A DNA stretch of 64,000 bases from Desulfobacteraceae bacterium Eth-SRB1 (GCA_004193555.1 RPGP01000001.1:918790-982789), one strand, 5' to 3'. Positions 42,143 to 51,949 are shown, numbered from the stretch's first letter. Notes: generated by a model from the letters alone, not told the origin. A program made the numbers and translations.

Positions 42143-42862
42143 TCAAAGTTCGTCTAAATATTTGTCCCGATATTGTATAAAATCTTTATAAATCCGGTAA
42201 TGCTCTGTCTCTTCGTAATCAATCCGCTTAATAGGTGCCGAGTCAAAACTGTAAATCCTTGCGCGAGGGCATGCCATAAGAATCGGAGAGTGCGTTGCAA
42301 TGATAAATTGAGCATGTCCTGCTTCGCTTATACTCTTCAGTACTCTAAGCAACTCTAACTGACTCTTTGGTGAAAGAGCCGCCTCCGGCTCATCTAAAAA
42401 ATAGATCCCTTTGATTTGGTATCGAGATTTAAAAAATGATATCAGGGATTGGCCGTGGGATTGGGTTATCAGGGATTTTCCGCCGAAGTATTTGAACAAC
42501 CCGGGATTTGTTACTGCCCATTCGTCCAAGAGTTGAGTGAAATGCCGGAATATTTCGGATGCGAAAAATGATCCCGGCACGGGGCCATCGGTCCACTTGA
42601 CATCAACAACCTTATATAGATCATCCTCATATGGATTCAAATCAACCCGGGTCCTTTGAACTTCTTCCCATATATGAATACCGCACCTCCGGCATATAGC
42701 CTTCAGCAATGTAGATTTTCCTGTGCCGTTTTCTCCTGCAAAGCAGGTCACTGGTGAAGTAAATGAAATTTTTCCGGTTTCATGGAAAATATTCAGATTA
42801 AAAGGATAATGTTCGCTGGTTGGGTATTTATGAGGACAAAGCGTGACGCTCTCAAGATGCAT
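42143..42862 (-). CDS. AAA-family ATPase, ABC-ATPase type
   Basis: 239 residues: Walker A FAGENGTGKSTLLKAICRRC at about 41-60, a signature-like region GGKSLITQSHGQSLISFFKS, Walker B IKGIYFLDEPEAALSPKSQL and the switch histidine in FIIATHSPILMACP. It is a short soluble ATPase of the AAA_23/OLD-adjacent type that reads LDEPEAALSP as SMC-like proteins do. No partner gene is next to it, so it stands alone. The function is unknown; some relatives belong to defence modules, but nothing here supports that directly. Confidence 0.88.
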   Translation of the reverse strand: MHLESVTLCPHKYPTSEHYPFNLNIFHETGKISFTSPVTCFAGENGTGKSTLLKAICRRCGIHIWEEVQRTRVDLNPYEDDLYKVVDVKWTDGPVPGSFFASEIFRHFTQLLDEWAVTNPGLFKYFGGKSLITQSHGQSLISFFKSRYQIKGIYFLDEPEAALSPKSQLELLRVLKSISEAGHAQFIIATHSPILMACPRARIYSFDSAPIKRIDYEETEHYRIYKDFIQYRDKYLDEL

Positions 42863-43065
42863 TTTGGTATTCCTCGTACTATGGACAAACTTCCAGCTAA
42901 CTCAATGATTTTTTGCGAGCAACAGCTTATCCCTTGGTTTTTGTTGTTTTTTAATATAACATCATTTTTAATTAAAAAAGCAAGAATTTTATCTTCATAA
43001 TAAGCCCGGAAAACTTCTGGATCAGGTGCGCGATGTAATAGACATAAAACACTACGGAGAAGTAA

Positions 43066-43746
43066 ATGGAAATGGACAGCAAAATATCTGTGTTAGATAA
43101 GATTTACGGAATTTATAATGATTTTGCCTGCGACCTTGACGTGGCATGCAAAAGATACTGCGCCGGTTGCTGCACTCGCAATGTCACGATGACAACGCTT
43201 GAGGGGTATAAGATCGTTGAACATATAATATCAAACGGGAAAACGAATTTGTTTAAAAATATTCGGAAAGATATAGATAAAAAGCGTTTCCAGCCAAAAC
43301 TGACCACAAACGCTCTTGCGGATCTTTGTGTTTCCGGAAAGGACATACCTGACGAGGAAGGCGATTGCAAATGGGGGGCATGTCCTCTTTTAACGGAAAA
43401 TGAATGCCCGATATATGCGGTGAGGCCGTTCGGGTGCAGGTGTTTTGTTTCAACAGTAATCTGTGGGGAAAAAGGATACGCTGATGTTGATCCTTTTGTT
43501 ATAACTGTAAACAATCTCTTTTTGCAGTATATTGAACATATCGATTTCCATGGCTGTTCGGGCAACCTGAGCGATGTGCTGCTTTTTTTAAAATCAAAAG
43601 AAACGCTCGAAAGTTACAGGGAAGGTTCATTGAATTTCACGGATAGCGGGTTAAGCTCAAACCGCTTAATACCTGTATTATTGATACCGCCTGAACACCG
43701 GCTCAGGATACAGCCGATACTTCAGAGACTAAAGTGCCTAAAGTGA
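43066..43746 (+). CDS. YkgJ-family cysteine-cluster protein
   Basis: 226 residues. Cysteine clusters CKRYCAGCCTRNVTMTTLEG at about 29 and CKWGACPLLTENECPIY plus RPFGCRCFVSTVICG at about 105-140 fit the YkgJ/zinc- or Fe-S-binding family. GGAGAAGTAA lies before the ATG. It has only weak similarity to the YkgJ protein at 23153. Its last residues LKCLK and the stop codon are encoded by the first units of a family E repeat, so the C-terminus was altered or extended by the repeat. Confidence 0.82.
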   Translation: MEMDSKISVLDKIYGIYNDFACDLDVACKRYCAGCCTRNVTMTTLEGYKIVEHIISNGKTNLFKNIRKDIDKKRFQPKLTTNALADLCVSGKDIPDEEGDCKWGACPLLTENECPIYAVRPFGCRCFVSTVICGEKGYADVDPFVITVNNLFLQYIEHIDFHGCSGNLSDVLLFLKSKETLESYREGSLNFTDSGLSSNRLIPVLLIPPEHRLRIQPILQRLKCLK

Positions 43747-43973
43747 GCTAAAGTATATTAAAGTGCCTAAAGTTAAGGAATGCGCCTTCGGCGCTGCCAA
43801 TTTTAATTTTTTTCACCATAATCCCGCCAAGGCGGGACTCACTGTGTTTCTACCTGCTGCGACGGGCGCGAGCACGGCGGGTCTGAACTTATAATCAAGC
43901 CCTGAAAATCTATAGCTCGCCGAAGGCGTACCACAACTTTAGGCACTTTAGCTCACTTTAGGCACTTTTTACT
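43733..43973. repeat. Palindromic repeat, family E, copy 1
   Basis: Tandem units of the type CTAAAGTGCCTAAAGTGAGC on the left match inverted units ACTTTAGCTCACTTTAGGC on the right. The centre holds GCGCCTTCGGCGC and a GC-rich stretch. A related copy lies at 49440-49587. It sits between convergent genes. Confidence 0.85.
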
Positions 43974-43978
43974 TATCG

Positions 43979-44524
43979 CTATTTAATTATCCATTCAACC
44001 GCATGATATAAATTTTTGGCCACAAAATCGGGGAAAATACTTCTTTCCGACAGAATCTTTTCAGTTATTGCTCCGTTGCCGGTTTTGACAAGAATGCTCC
44101 GGCCGCATCCAGCGTTACGTGCACACTCAATATCCTTTGCGCTGTCCCCCACCATGACCGAGTCTGCAAGATCGATCCGGTATTTTTTTTTGGCCATATA
44201 AATCAGGCCCGGCTTTGGCTTGCGGCAGTCGCATTCATCTTCGGGTATGTGGGGGCAATAAAATATATCCTTTATCTCTCCTCCCTCTGATTTAACAGCC
44301 GACTTCATCATGGCGTGAATATATTCAAGGTCTTCTCTTGATACCATATTGCGGTTTATCACCGACTGGTTTGTAATGATAATTGTGGTAAACCGGTTTA
44401 AAGTCAGAAGCCTGATTGCCTCAATACTCCCGGGAAGGAATTCAAATTCATCCCAGCTTGTTATATAATCTGTATCCTTGTTTATTACCCCGTCCCTGTC
44501 TAAAAAAACAACTCTTTGCAGCAT
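43979..44524 (-). CDS. gmhB: D-glycero-beta-D-manno-heptose 1,7-bisphosphate 7-phosphatase
   Basis: GmhB removes the 7-phosphate during ADP-heptose synthesis for LPS core. The 181-residue HAD phosphatase has VVFLDRDGVINKDTDYITSW with the nucleophile aspartate, TTIIITNQSVINRNMVSRED, the zinc loop CPHIPEDECDCRKPKPGLIY, and VMVGDSAKDIECARNAGCGR. All catalytic and zinc residues are present. It ends ten bases before rlpA in the same direction, so it is probably in one operon with rlpA and lon. Confidence 0.94.
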   Translation of the reverse strand: MLQRVVFLDRDGVINKDTDYITSWDEFEFLPGSIEAIRLLTLNRFTTIIITNQSVINRNMVSREDLEYIHAMMKSAVKSEGGEIKDIFYCPHIPEDECDCRKPKPGLIYMAKKKYRIDLADSVMVGDSAKDIECARNAGCGRSILVKTGNGAITEKILSERSIFPDFVAKNLYHAVEWIIK

Positions 44525-44533
44525 TGTCCATCA

Positions 44534-45298
44534 TCACTCTGCAACAGCAAAGGCTCCTTTAAACCCGTCTTCAATAAGATCATTTTCATACTCTATTGCC
44601 TTTTCCAGGGTTGAGCAGCGACCCAGACGCACCCTGTAAAAGGTCTCATATCCATTGTTAAAGCTAATAATATGAACATGCATGTATTTTTTGTCGAGTT
44701 TTTGCTTTAATTCTTCGGCATTACTGCGATCGCTGAAAGCTCCTATCTGAACAGTAAAATTACCCTTATAATAATCAAGCGGAACATAGGATCTGATGGT
44801 TCCCTTTTTTGTTTTAGATTGCACAGGTGTGCCAAGAGCCGTTATTTTAACAGGAGCGGTGCCTGGGCCGACCACTCCGAGTTTTTTTGCCGCAGTATAG
44901 GAAAGATCGATGATCCTGCCCCTGACAAATGGCCCGCGATCATTGATGCGGACATCGATCTTCCTGTTGTTTTTTAGATTATGCACCCTGACATAGGTTC
45001 CAAGGGGAAGGGTCTTGTGAGCGGCTGTTATGGCATACATATTGTAAATTTCACCATTTGCTGTCTTTCTGCCGTGAAACTTTTTGCCATACCATGATGC
45101 CTTCCCGCGCTGGCTGAAACCATGCGAATGAGGAACAGGCTGGTACCACTTTCCCAAGACTTTATAGGGTTTCGGATATCCCGCTGGAGCAGGCGCCGGC
45201 TTTCCCGTTGAACAACCATGAATAATTAATAACAGGCTGCAAACAGTCAGGAAACCACAATAAAAATATAGACTCTTTTTGTTTTTAATTGCCGCCAT
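44534..45298 (-). CDS. rlpA: RlpA-type lytic transglycosylase with SPOR domain
   Basis: 254 residues. The lipoprotein signal ends LLIIHGCSTG (lipobox cysteine about 29). The double-psi beta-barrel follows: FSQRGKASWYGKKFHGRKTA, NGEIYNMYAITAAHKTLPLG, VRINDRGPFVRGRIIDLSYT with the catalytic Asp/His residues. The SPOR domain (YKGNFTVQIGAFSDRSNAEE) at 180-254 binds denuded glycans at the septum. RlpA cleaves such glycans during division. It is complete. Confidence 0.93.
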   Translation of the reverse strand: MAAIKNKKSLYFYCGFLTVCSLLLIIHGCSTGKPAPAPAGYPKPYKVLGKWYQPVPHSHGFSQRGKASWYGKKFHGRKTANGEIYNMYAITAAHKTLPLGTYVRVHNLKNNRKIDVRINDRGPFVRGRIIDLSYTAAKKLGVVGPGTAPVKITALGTPVQSKTKKGTIRSYVPLDYYKGNFTVQIGAFSDRSNAEELKQKLDKKYMHVHIISFNNGYETFYRVRLGRCSTLEKAIEYENDLIEDGFKGAFAVAE

Positions 45299-45321
45299 TT
45301 ACCTCTTAATCCCTTAATCCC

Positions 45322-47673
45322 TTAAGTATTATTTAGCGCAATTTTTAGAACATCAAGCATCTTGTCAATAAAGTAAAAACGGATTTCATTCCGGACTTTT
45401 TCCGGTATATCCTCCAAATCCTTCTGGTTCCACTTTGGCATGATAAGAGTCTTAATTCCTGCGCGATGTGCTGCAAGAACCTTCTCCTTTATACCTCCAA
45501 CCGGCAGCACCTCCCCTCTCAGGGTAATTTCACCGGTCATGGCAAGATCTTTTACGATTGTTTTGTCGGTCAGCAGGGAGGATAGAGCGGTAAGTATCGT
45601 AACACCGGCAGAAGGTCCATCCTTAGGTATGGCTCCTGCAGGCACGTGTATATGTATGTCGTGTTTGTCAAAAAAATCTTCGCCAACCCCTAACAAACCG
45701 GCATTTGACCGAATAAAGCTTAAAGCTGCAGTTGCCGATTCCTTCATGATATCCCCTAACTGACCGGTTAAGGTTAACTTCCCTTTTCCTTTCATGGCTG
45801 TGGCTTCAACAAAAAGCAACTCGCCTCCTGCTTGAGTCCAGGCAAGCCCCATTGCCACACCAGGAGTCAAAGTTCTTGCGCTGACCTCTGATGCAAAGCG
45901 CACAGGTCCAAGATAACCCGAAACATTCTTAACCCTGATTGTAACGGGCTCCTTATTTCCTTCCGCTATCCTGGTTGCCACTCCCCTGCAAATATTTGCT
46001 ATTTCCCGCTCCAGATTTCTCAAGCCTGCTTCCCGTGTATAACCCGAGATAATCCTGTTTAAAGCGCCTTTTGTGAAAGAGATCTGAGAAGCCGCAAGAC
46101 CGTGAGCCTCGCGCTGGCGGGGTATGAGAAACCGGGTTGCGATCTTTATTTTATCATCCTGCGTATAACCTAACAGCTCCAGCACCTCCATCCTGTCTCT
46201 CAGGGCAGGAGGTACGGTATCAAGGATATTTGCAGTAGTAATGAACATGACATTAGACAGATCAAACGACACGTCTAAGTAATGATCTGTAAAGGAAAAA
46301 TTCTGCTCCGGATCCAGAACCTCTAACAAAGCCGATGAAGGATCCCCCCGGAAATCGCTCCCAAGTTTATCTATTTCATCCAGCATGAAAACAGGATTGT
46401 TTGATTCCGCCCGTCTGATTCCCTGGATAATCCTGCCGGGAAGGGCTCCTATATATGTGCGGCGATGGCCCCTGATTTCAGCCTCATCTCTCACGCCTCC
46501 CAGGGAGATATGGATAAATTTTCGTCCTAAAGCCCGGGCAATGGAGCGCCCAAGTGATGTCTTCCCTGTGCCCGGAGGGCCGGCAAAACACAGGATAGGC
46601 CCTTTAGACTCAGGTTTAAGCTTCCGCACGGCAAGGTATTCTATAACCCGTTTTTTGGGTTTTTTTAAACCAAAATGATCCTGATCTAAAATTCTTCTTG
46701 CTTTTTTTATATCAAGATTGTCTTTTGTACTTTCATGCCAGGGAAGGGTTGTCAGCCAGTCAAGATAGGTTGAAGCAACTGTATATTCAGCAGATGACGG
46801 GTGCATTCTGGAAAGGCGGTTAATTTCACGCTCAGCCTCCTTAAGCGCTTCTTCGGGAAGTTTTTTCTCTTTTACCTTGGCAGTGTATTCTTCAACCTCA
46901 ACAGTGGTCTCATCCTTTTCACCCAACTCTTCCTTGATAGCTTTTAATTGCTGACGCAGATAATATTCCCTCTGCTGCTTATCCATACCGCCCTTTACCT
47001 GGGACTGTATCTTATGGCCAAGCTCAAGAACCTCCTGCTGGTACCTGACAAGTCTTGCTACCTCCTTTAATCGCTTTTTAATATCAATAAGTTCCAGAAT
47101 TTTTTGCTTTTCTTTAAGCGTAGAATTAATTATTGAGGCAACCATGTCAGCCAATATCCCAGGCTCCTGTATTGAATTGGCCATGGCCCCGATTTCCTGG
47201 GGCATGCCTGGTGAAAGTTCTACAACCCTGGCGAACATGCTGACTATGTTGGACATGAGCGCATCAATTTCTTTGTTTTTCTCTGTTTTTTCCTTAATAT
47301 GCTCCACCCGGACACGCAGGTAGGGCTTTCCCCCAACAAACTCTGTTACCTTGAACCTCTCCAAACCCTGGACAAGCAGTTGCGCCTTATTGTCTTCTGT
47401 TTTTGCCATTTTAAGAATAAGGGCGCTGGCGCCCACGGAATATAGGTCGGCGGCAGTATAACTGGCTTTTATTGTTCCGCTCTTCGATATTAAAAGCCCA
47501 ATAATACGATCTTTGGACATTGCTTCATCTACCAGTTGAACAGATTCTTTCTGCATTACAACAAGGGGTAAAACCATTTTGGGGAAAAGGGCTGTATCAA
47601 ATAATGGAAGAATTGGAAGAAATTCCGGAATTTTCTGAGCTTTAGATACCACCGGTTGTTTCTGCTCGGTCAT
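45322..47673 (-). CDS. lon: ATP-dependent Lon protease
   Basis: 783 residues: an N-terminal substrate-binding domain (FLPILPLFDTALFPKMVLPL), a AAA+ domain with Walker A CFAGPPGTGKTSLGRSIARA and Walker B NPVFMLDEIDKLGSDFRGDP, and the S16 protease domain with the Ser in IPKDGPSAGVTILTALSSLL and the Lys in GGIKEKVLAAHRAG. Lon degrades misfolded and regulatory proteins. An hsp20 gene is 29 bp upstream in the same direction, consistent with heat-stress co-regulation, although no CIRCE or sigma-32 site was fixed. Confidence 0.97.
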   Translation of the reverse strand: MTEQKQPVVSKAQKIPEFLPILPLFDTALFPKMVLPLVVMQKESVQLVDEAMSKDRIIGLLISKSGTIKASYTAADLYSVGASALILKMAKTEDNKAQLLVQGLERFKVTEFVGGKPYLRVRVEHIKEKTEKNKEIDALMSNIVSMFARVVELSPGMPQEIGAMANSIQEPGILADMVASIINSTLKEKQKILELIDIKKRLKEVARLVRYQQEVLELGHKIQSQVKGGMDKQQREYYLRQQLKAIKEELGEKDETTVEVEEYTAKVKEKKLPEEALKEAEREINRLSRMHPSSAEYTVASTYLDWLTTLPWHESTKDNLDIKKARRILDQDHFGLKKPKKRVIEYLAVRKLKPESKGPILCFAGPPGTGKTSLGRSIARALGRKFIHISLGGVRDEAEIRGHRRTYIGALPGRIIQGIRRAESNNPVFMLDEIDKLGSDFRGDPSSALLEVLDPEQNFSFTDHYLDVSFDLSNVMFITTANILDTVPPALRDRMEVLELLGYTQDDKIKIATRFLIPRQREAHGLAASQISFTKGALNRIISGYTREAGLRNLEREIANICRGVATRIAEGNKEPVTIRVKNVSGYLGPVRFASEVSARTLTPGVAMGLAWTQAGGELLFVEATAMKGKGKLTLTGQLGDIMKESATAALSFIRSNAGLLGVGEDFFDKHDIHIHVPAGAIPKDGPSAGVTILTALSSLLTDKTIVKDLAMTGEITLRGEVLPVGGIKEKVLAAHRAGIKTLIMPKWNQKDLEDIPEKVRNEIRFYFIDKMLDVLKIALNNT

Positions 47674-47702
47674 GGATACCTCCTGATACCGCTACAAAAG
47701 CG

Positions 47703-48149
47703 TTATCCCTCTGCAATCGGGATTGTATATGTCCTGTTAGTAAAAAGTTTGCCGAGCCTTACCTGAAGAAAGCCGTTCGAATATGTTGCTATTACCTTAT
47801 CGGTGTCAACAGGCACCGGAAAAAACAGAACGCGTTCAAATTTGCCATACTGGATCTCGGCAAGCCTGTAGGTGGCATTTTCAACCCTGGGCAATTCAGC
47901 CCGGTTTCCATAAATTTTTACAGCTCTGCTGCTGATTTCAACACCAAGGTTCTCTTTGCTTACCCCTGCGATTTCAGCAAGCACAATTATCTCTTCAGAA
48001 GTTTCATATATATCCATCTGGGGTTTCCATATACATTCGGAAAGAGAAAAAACCGGGTTCATTGATCGAAACATATCATCAATTTTTTCTTCGACTTTTG
48101 GATCTAATTGATTAATATCATCGCTAAATCTTATTTTGATATAGTCCAT
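47703..48149 (-). CDS. Hsp20/alpha-crystallin small heat-shock protein
   Basis: 148 residues with the alpha-crystallin domain at about 42-145: WKPQMDIYETSEEIIVLAEI, AGVSKENLGVEISSRAVKIY, IQYGKFERVLFFPVPVDTDK and the closing VIATYSNGFLQVRLGK. The family A-x-x-x-n-G-v-L motif is YSNGFLQV here. It prevents aggregation of unfolded proteins. It lies directly upstream of lon, 29 bp apart, and likely leads that operon. Confidence 0.93.
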   Translation of the reverse strand: MDYIKIRFSDDINQLDPKVEEKIDDMFRSMNPVFSLSECIWKPQMDIYETSEEIIVLAEIAGVSKENLGVEISSRAVKIYGNRAELPRVENATYRLAEIQYGKFERVLFFPVPVDTDKVIATYSNGFLQVRLGKLFTNRTYTIPIAEG

Positions 48150-48280
48150 TTCCGACTCCGGCTAAAAATTTTATTAAAGTAGGATTTATCTATAATATTT
48201 ATCATCACAGTAACAATTTGTAAAGAAAGATATACAAGTTGCGAGTTGTGTTTTCAGAATTATTGCCGTATTAGAAAGGC

Positions 48281-49441
48281 ATGAAGGGAAAGCGCAAGGA
48301 TTTATTTAAAATTATCATAAGTTTCCAGTACTTTTTATATTTCGGTATAATGGGCATTTTTTTGCCCTATTTTAATTTATACTGCTACCATCTGGGGTTC
48401 AGCGGTTTCCAGATAGGGACTCTGTCTGCCGTAAGAACGGGAGCAACGGTTATATTCCCCTTGTTCTGGGGAATACTTGCAGATCGATTTCAGATAAGAA
48501 AACCGATATATATCTTATGTAATTTTATAAGCGCCTTTATCTGGGCGCTTTATATGTATACTGCCGACTTCTGGTCCATGCTTGTCATTACAACCTGCTA
48601 TGCAATTTTTTATGCGCCGATCATATCCTTTCTCGAAGCATTTACCATTGATATATTAGGCCATGAAAAGAAAAGCTACGGCAGGCTCAGAGCATGGGGT
48701 TCGATGGCCTTCATTATGGTTGTCGTAATCCTTGGCAGAATAATCGATCTCTTCTCTATAGAAGTAATTATCGTGCTTGTCTTTGCCGGATCATTATTCC
48801 AGGCCTTTGTTTCTATAAAAATTCCGGATACTAAAAATAAAAAGCTTTTGAAAAAGAAATCTTTTTCTCCCATTGGAAACATTCTCTTAAACAGACGCTT
48901 AATTATTTTTCTGTTTTGTGCTTTTTTGATGCTTGTAAGCCACGGCGCCTACTATGCATTCTTTTCCATTCACCTTGCAAATTTAGGTTATGGGAGCACA
49001 TTCATAGGAATTACATGGGCTCTGGCATCAACAGCAGAAATAATTGTCATGATAAAATCAGACAGGATATTCAAACGCTTTTCCCTGGAAAATGTTCTGG
49101 TCTTTTCGTTTGTGGTGGCCGCGTTAAGATGGTTTATACTTTTTTCTGCAACATCTACCGCCGTAATCATGCTTACACAAACACTTCATGCAATAACCTA
49201 TGGATCATTTCACATAGCCAGCATTCTTTATATTGACTCACTGACACCGGATGAGGCAAAAACTACGGGACAGGCTGTAAATAATGCCGTAACATACGGT
49301 CTTGGCATGACCGTCGGCTTCTTCATAAGCGGCTGTCTGTATGAAACAATAGGATCATTTGCGCTATTTGCTTTAAGCGGTTTTATTGCCCTTGTGGGAG
49401 GCGTTGTGTTTAAGGGATCGCAGATGATTGAAGACTTATAA
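48281..49441 (+). CDS. MFS transporter
   Basis: 386 residues with about twelve membrane helices. The MFS loop 2-3 motif GILADRFQIRKPIYILCNFI is seen at about 66-85, and a weaker counterpart in the second half. GYGSTFIGITWALASTAEII and the first helices (LYFGIMGIFLPYFNLYCYHL) resemble the LacY/nucleoside-permease-like branch (MFS_1_like). The substrate is unknown. It is divergent from hsp20 and alone. Its stop adjoins a family E repeat. Confidence 0.88.
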   Translation: MKGKRKDLFKIIISFQYFLYFGIMGIFLPYFNLYCYHLGFSGFQIGTLSAVRTGATVIFPLFWGILADRFQIRKPIYILCNFISAFIWALYMYTADFWSMLVITTCYAIFYAPIISFLEAFTIDILGHEKKSYGRLRAWGSMAFIMVVVILGRIIDLFSIEVIIVLVFAGSLFQAFVSIKIPDTKNKKLLKKKSFSPIGNILLNRRLIIFLFCAFLMLVSHGAYYAFFSIHLANLGYGSTFIGITWALASTAEIIVMIKSDRIFKRFSLENVLVFSFVVAALRWFILFSATSTAVIMLTQTLHAITYGSFHIASILYIDSLTPDEAKTTGQAVNNAVTYGLGMTVGFFISGCLYETIGSFALFALSGFIALVGGVVFKGSQMIEDL

Positions 49442-49587
49442 GTGTCTAAAGTGAGCTAAAGTGCCTAAAATGCCTAAAGTTAAGGAATGCACCTTCGGTC
49501 CTGCCAATTGTATGTAAAATAATGGAGCAAAGCGACTCTATAACTTTAGGCACTTTAACATACTTTAGCTCACTTTAGACACTTTAG
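49440..49587. repeat. Palindromic repeat, family E, copy 2
   Basis: Left units GTGTCTAAAGTGAGCTAAAG, right units CTTTAGCTCACTTTAGACAC; the centre has AGGAATGCACCTTCGG. It again lies between convergent genes, where it can act as a two-way terminator hairpin. Confidence 0.85.
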
Positions 49588-49594
49588 TTTGAAC

Positions 49595-51289
49595 TTATTT
49601 CATACACTTTGAAATATAATAACGCGCCTGTTCTGAATCTTTAAGTTTTTGAAAATATGGAATCGCCTTGTTATACTTCCCTAAATTCATATAACTTATT
49701 CCGAGACAGATATGAAGCTGTTCACTGTCCGGAAATTTCTCAATACCGTCTGAAAGGACGCTGATAGATTCCTCGTACAACCCTTTTTTTTGCTTAATGA
49801 TACCCAACCCTAAATATGCTTTATGGTCAGGATAATAACCAAGGGATTTTTGATACAGCCTTTCAGCAACCCCTTCTTTATCCTTTACAGCTTCAATTTC
49901 GGAATAATCACCATAGTCAAAAGTCATTGCCAGTCTTGAACAAAAATCCGAATGCATTTCATGCAATTCTTTATTATCTATCAGTTCGACGTCATCGGCA
50001 AAACCGGAAAGATTCTCGTGAAAATCTGTTCTGAGTTTTTTCCCAAAGGCCAGTATCAATTCTCTGGATAGCGCGGGATCGGTTTCAAAGTACATAATAT
50101 CTTCTACCCGCTTTAACCAGATATTATCTGTCTGCCTGGCTTTCTTCTTAAAATCCGAATAAAGGGCTGTTCCCGGGAATATATCAAGTATGTAAAAAAT
50201 AACGCCAAGCGGTTTGATCTCATGAATCAAATCAATGGTCTCCTGGATTGTATCCCAGTTTTCTCCAGGACAACCATAAATAAAATAGGCACGTGCCAGT
50301 ATGCCGTATTTTGTTGTCAGCGCAAAGGCTCTTTTGATCTGATCGGTTTTAATGTTTTTGTTAAGGAGGTCTCTTATCTTCTCAGAACCGCTTTCCACTC
50401 CATAGCTGATCTGAATGCATCCGGCCTTTCTCATCCAGCATAAAATCTCTTCGCTGATATAATTGACGCGAGAAATTGCTACCCAGACAATTTTAAGGTT
50501 TTTCTTAAGGATTTTTTTACAAACCTCTATCACCAGATCTTTTTTAAACGTAAAAGTGTCGTCTGAAAAATAAAAAAAGGTAACTCCCTTTTCATAAAGC
50601 AGCTCTACCTGTTTGATAAAATAGTCTGCTGAATGGAATCTTACCTTATGTCCCCAAAGCCTGGGGGACCCGCAAAAGGTGCAGTTTCCAGGGCATCCCC
50701 TGGTTAAAGCAACATGTTGATATGTAAAATACTTTGCAGGAATCGGCAATTTGTCAAGATCCTTAATGGCCTCGACAGCCTTTGTCCTGACTACCTTTTC
50801 TCCTTTCCTGAAAGCAATCCCCTTGATATTTTTTATATGTTTATACCTGATCTTGTTGGAATGATATTTTTCAATGCATTTAATTAGATTTAAGAAAGTA
50901 TATTCGCCCTCTCCTATGACAGCAAAATCGATCTCTTTAAAATGCGTTAATAGATGCTTCCATAAAAAGGTGGCGCCAACCCCTCCAAAAACGATCTTTA
51001 CATTCGGATCAAGCTGTTTCGCAATCCGGGCGATCTCTATGCCGCCCCAGCGGTTTGCGTGCAATATGGAAAAACCGATTATATCCGGCTTTTTTACAAT
51101 TAAGGTCTCTTTAATTTTTTGGGGGGTCTTGTTGATATCATGCCAGTTCAGTATTTCTACATCATAATGATCTTCCTTTAAAAAAGCGCCGACATAATAA
51201 AGACCAATCGGCACAAAGCTTACCTCTTCGGCATGGATCCTGTCTTCAAGACAATAGGGATAGATGAGCAGTATTTTTATTTTTGGCAA
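49595..51289 (-). CDS. B12-binding radical SAM protein with TPR tail
   Basis: 564 residues. An N-terminal cobalamin-binding-like domain (PYCLEDRIHAEEVSFVPIGL, IIGFSILHANRWGGIEIARI, IVFGGVGATFLWKHLLTHFK) is followed by the radical SAM core with the CxxxCxxC motif in LTRGCPGNCTFCGSPRLWGH and FYFSDDTFTFKKDLVIEVCK. GVESGSEKIRDLLNKNIKTD is the usual downstream signature. The last 110 residues hold about two to three TPR units (AYLGLGIIKQKKGLYEESIS, LHICLGISYMNLGKYNKAIP). Substrate unknown; relatives methylate or modify complex molecules. It is monocistronic. Confidence 0.9.
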   Translation of the reverse strand: MPKIKILLIYPYCLEDRIHAEEVSFVPIGLYYVGAFLKEDHYDVEILNWHDINKTPQKIKETLIVKKPDIIGFSILHANRWGGIEIARIAKQLDPNVKIVFGGVGATFLWKHLLTHFKEIDFAVIGEGEYTFLNLIKCIEKYHSNKIRYKHIKNIKGIAFRKGEKVVRTKAVEAIKDLDKLPIPAKYFTYQHVALTRGCPGNCTFCGSPRLWGHKVRFHSADYFIKQVELLYEKGVTFFYFSDDTFTFKKDLVIEVCKKILKKNLKIVWVAISRVNYISEEILCWMRKAGCIQISYGVESGSEKIRDLLNKNIKTDQIKRAFALTTKYGILARAYFIYGCPGENWDTIQETIDLIHEIKPLGVIFYILDIFPGTALYSDFKKKARQTDNIWLKRVEDIMYFETDPALSRELILAFGKKLRTDFHENLSGFADDVELIDNKELHEMHSDFCSRLAMTFDYGDYSEIEAVKDKEGVAERLYQKSLGYYPDHKAYLGLGIIKQKKGLYEESISVLSDGIEKFPDSEQLHICLGISYMNLGKYNKAIPYFQKLKDSEQARYYISKCMK

Positions 51290-51473
51290 AATTACTATAG
51301 AACCTTTGAAAATTGAATGTTTTCATCTACATCTCATCGGAGATAAGGACAACGCAAAAATAAAGAATCCTGGCCCAAAGAACCAGGCTTTTCAGGGTAA
51401 AATAAAACGGATTTGAATGTGTCGCAAAGTTGCAAAATGACGAAAGTCATATATTCACTTTTTCCCTTACTCT
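51290..51473. other. Spacer, no gene recognised
   Basis: It contains a short hairpin (CCTGGCCCAAAGAACCAGG) near 51370 and an end resembling a diverged family A element (AGAACCTTTGAAAATTGAAT at 51299). The upstream sensor-kinase cluster ends here. Confidence 0.4.
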
Positions 51474-51914
51474 TTATTCATCCTCATTTATCGAGGAAGA
51501 GGATTTCTCGGTCTTCTTTTTCAGCCGGCTTAGTTCATTTTTCATCTTTTGCCATTCTAACGCCCTGTCAATAGCAATCAATATCTGTTCCTTACGAAAG
51601 GGCTTGGTGATGCAATCATAGGCGCCTTTATGTATAACCTCTTCTGCCGACTCAGCAGAGCCGTAGGCCGTAATGATGAGTATGGGAATATGTTTATCTA
51701 TTTTTCTAACCTCAGTGATGAGTTCCACACCATCCATACTTGGCATCTTGAGATCAGAGATCAGTAGATTGTAGTCTCCTGTTTTAATCAATTCGGGCAC
51801 CTCTAAGGGATTATTGGTGGTAGCAACTTTGTGCTCGGTCTTTTCCGAAATAATCATAGCAAGAAGCGCAAGCATATCAAGTTCATCGTCAACGACCAAA
51901 ATTTGTGCAGCCAT
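51474..51914 (-). CDS. Response regulator receiver protein without output domain
   Basis: 146 residues: one CheY-like receiver. Acidic pocket ILVVDDELDMLALLAMIIS, the phosphorylation aspartate in NLLISDLKMPSMDGVELI at about 55, ILIITAYGSAESAEEVIHKG and the lysine in AYDCITKPFRKEQILIA. A short coiled coil and serine/glutamate tail follow. It lies 35 bp downstream of a histidine kinase, so the pair should signal together. It likely relays phosphate to another protein, perhaps the sigma-54 activator that itself lacks a receiver. Confidence 0.92.
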   Translation of the reverse strand: MAAQILVVDDELDMLALLAMIISEKTEHKVATTNNPLEVPELIKTGDYNLLISDLKMPSMDGVELITEVRKIDKHIPILIITAYGSAESAEEVIHKGAYDCITKPFRKEQILIAIDRALEWQKMKNELSRLKKKTEKSSSSINEDE

Positions 51915-51949
51915 CTTTATTACCTCCTATGCAGGCAGATTGCCTGAGT

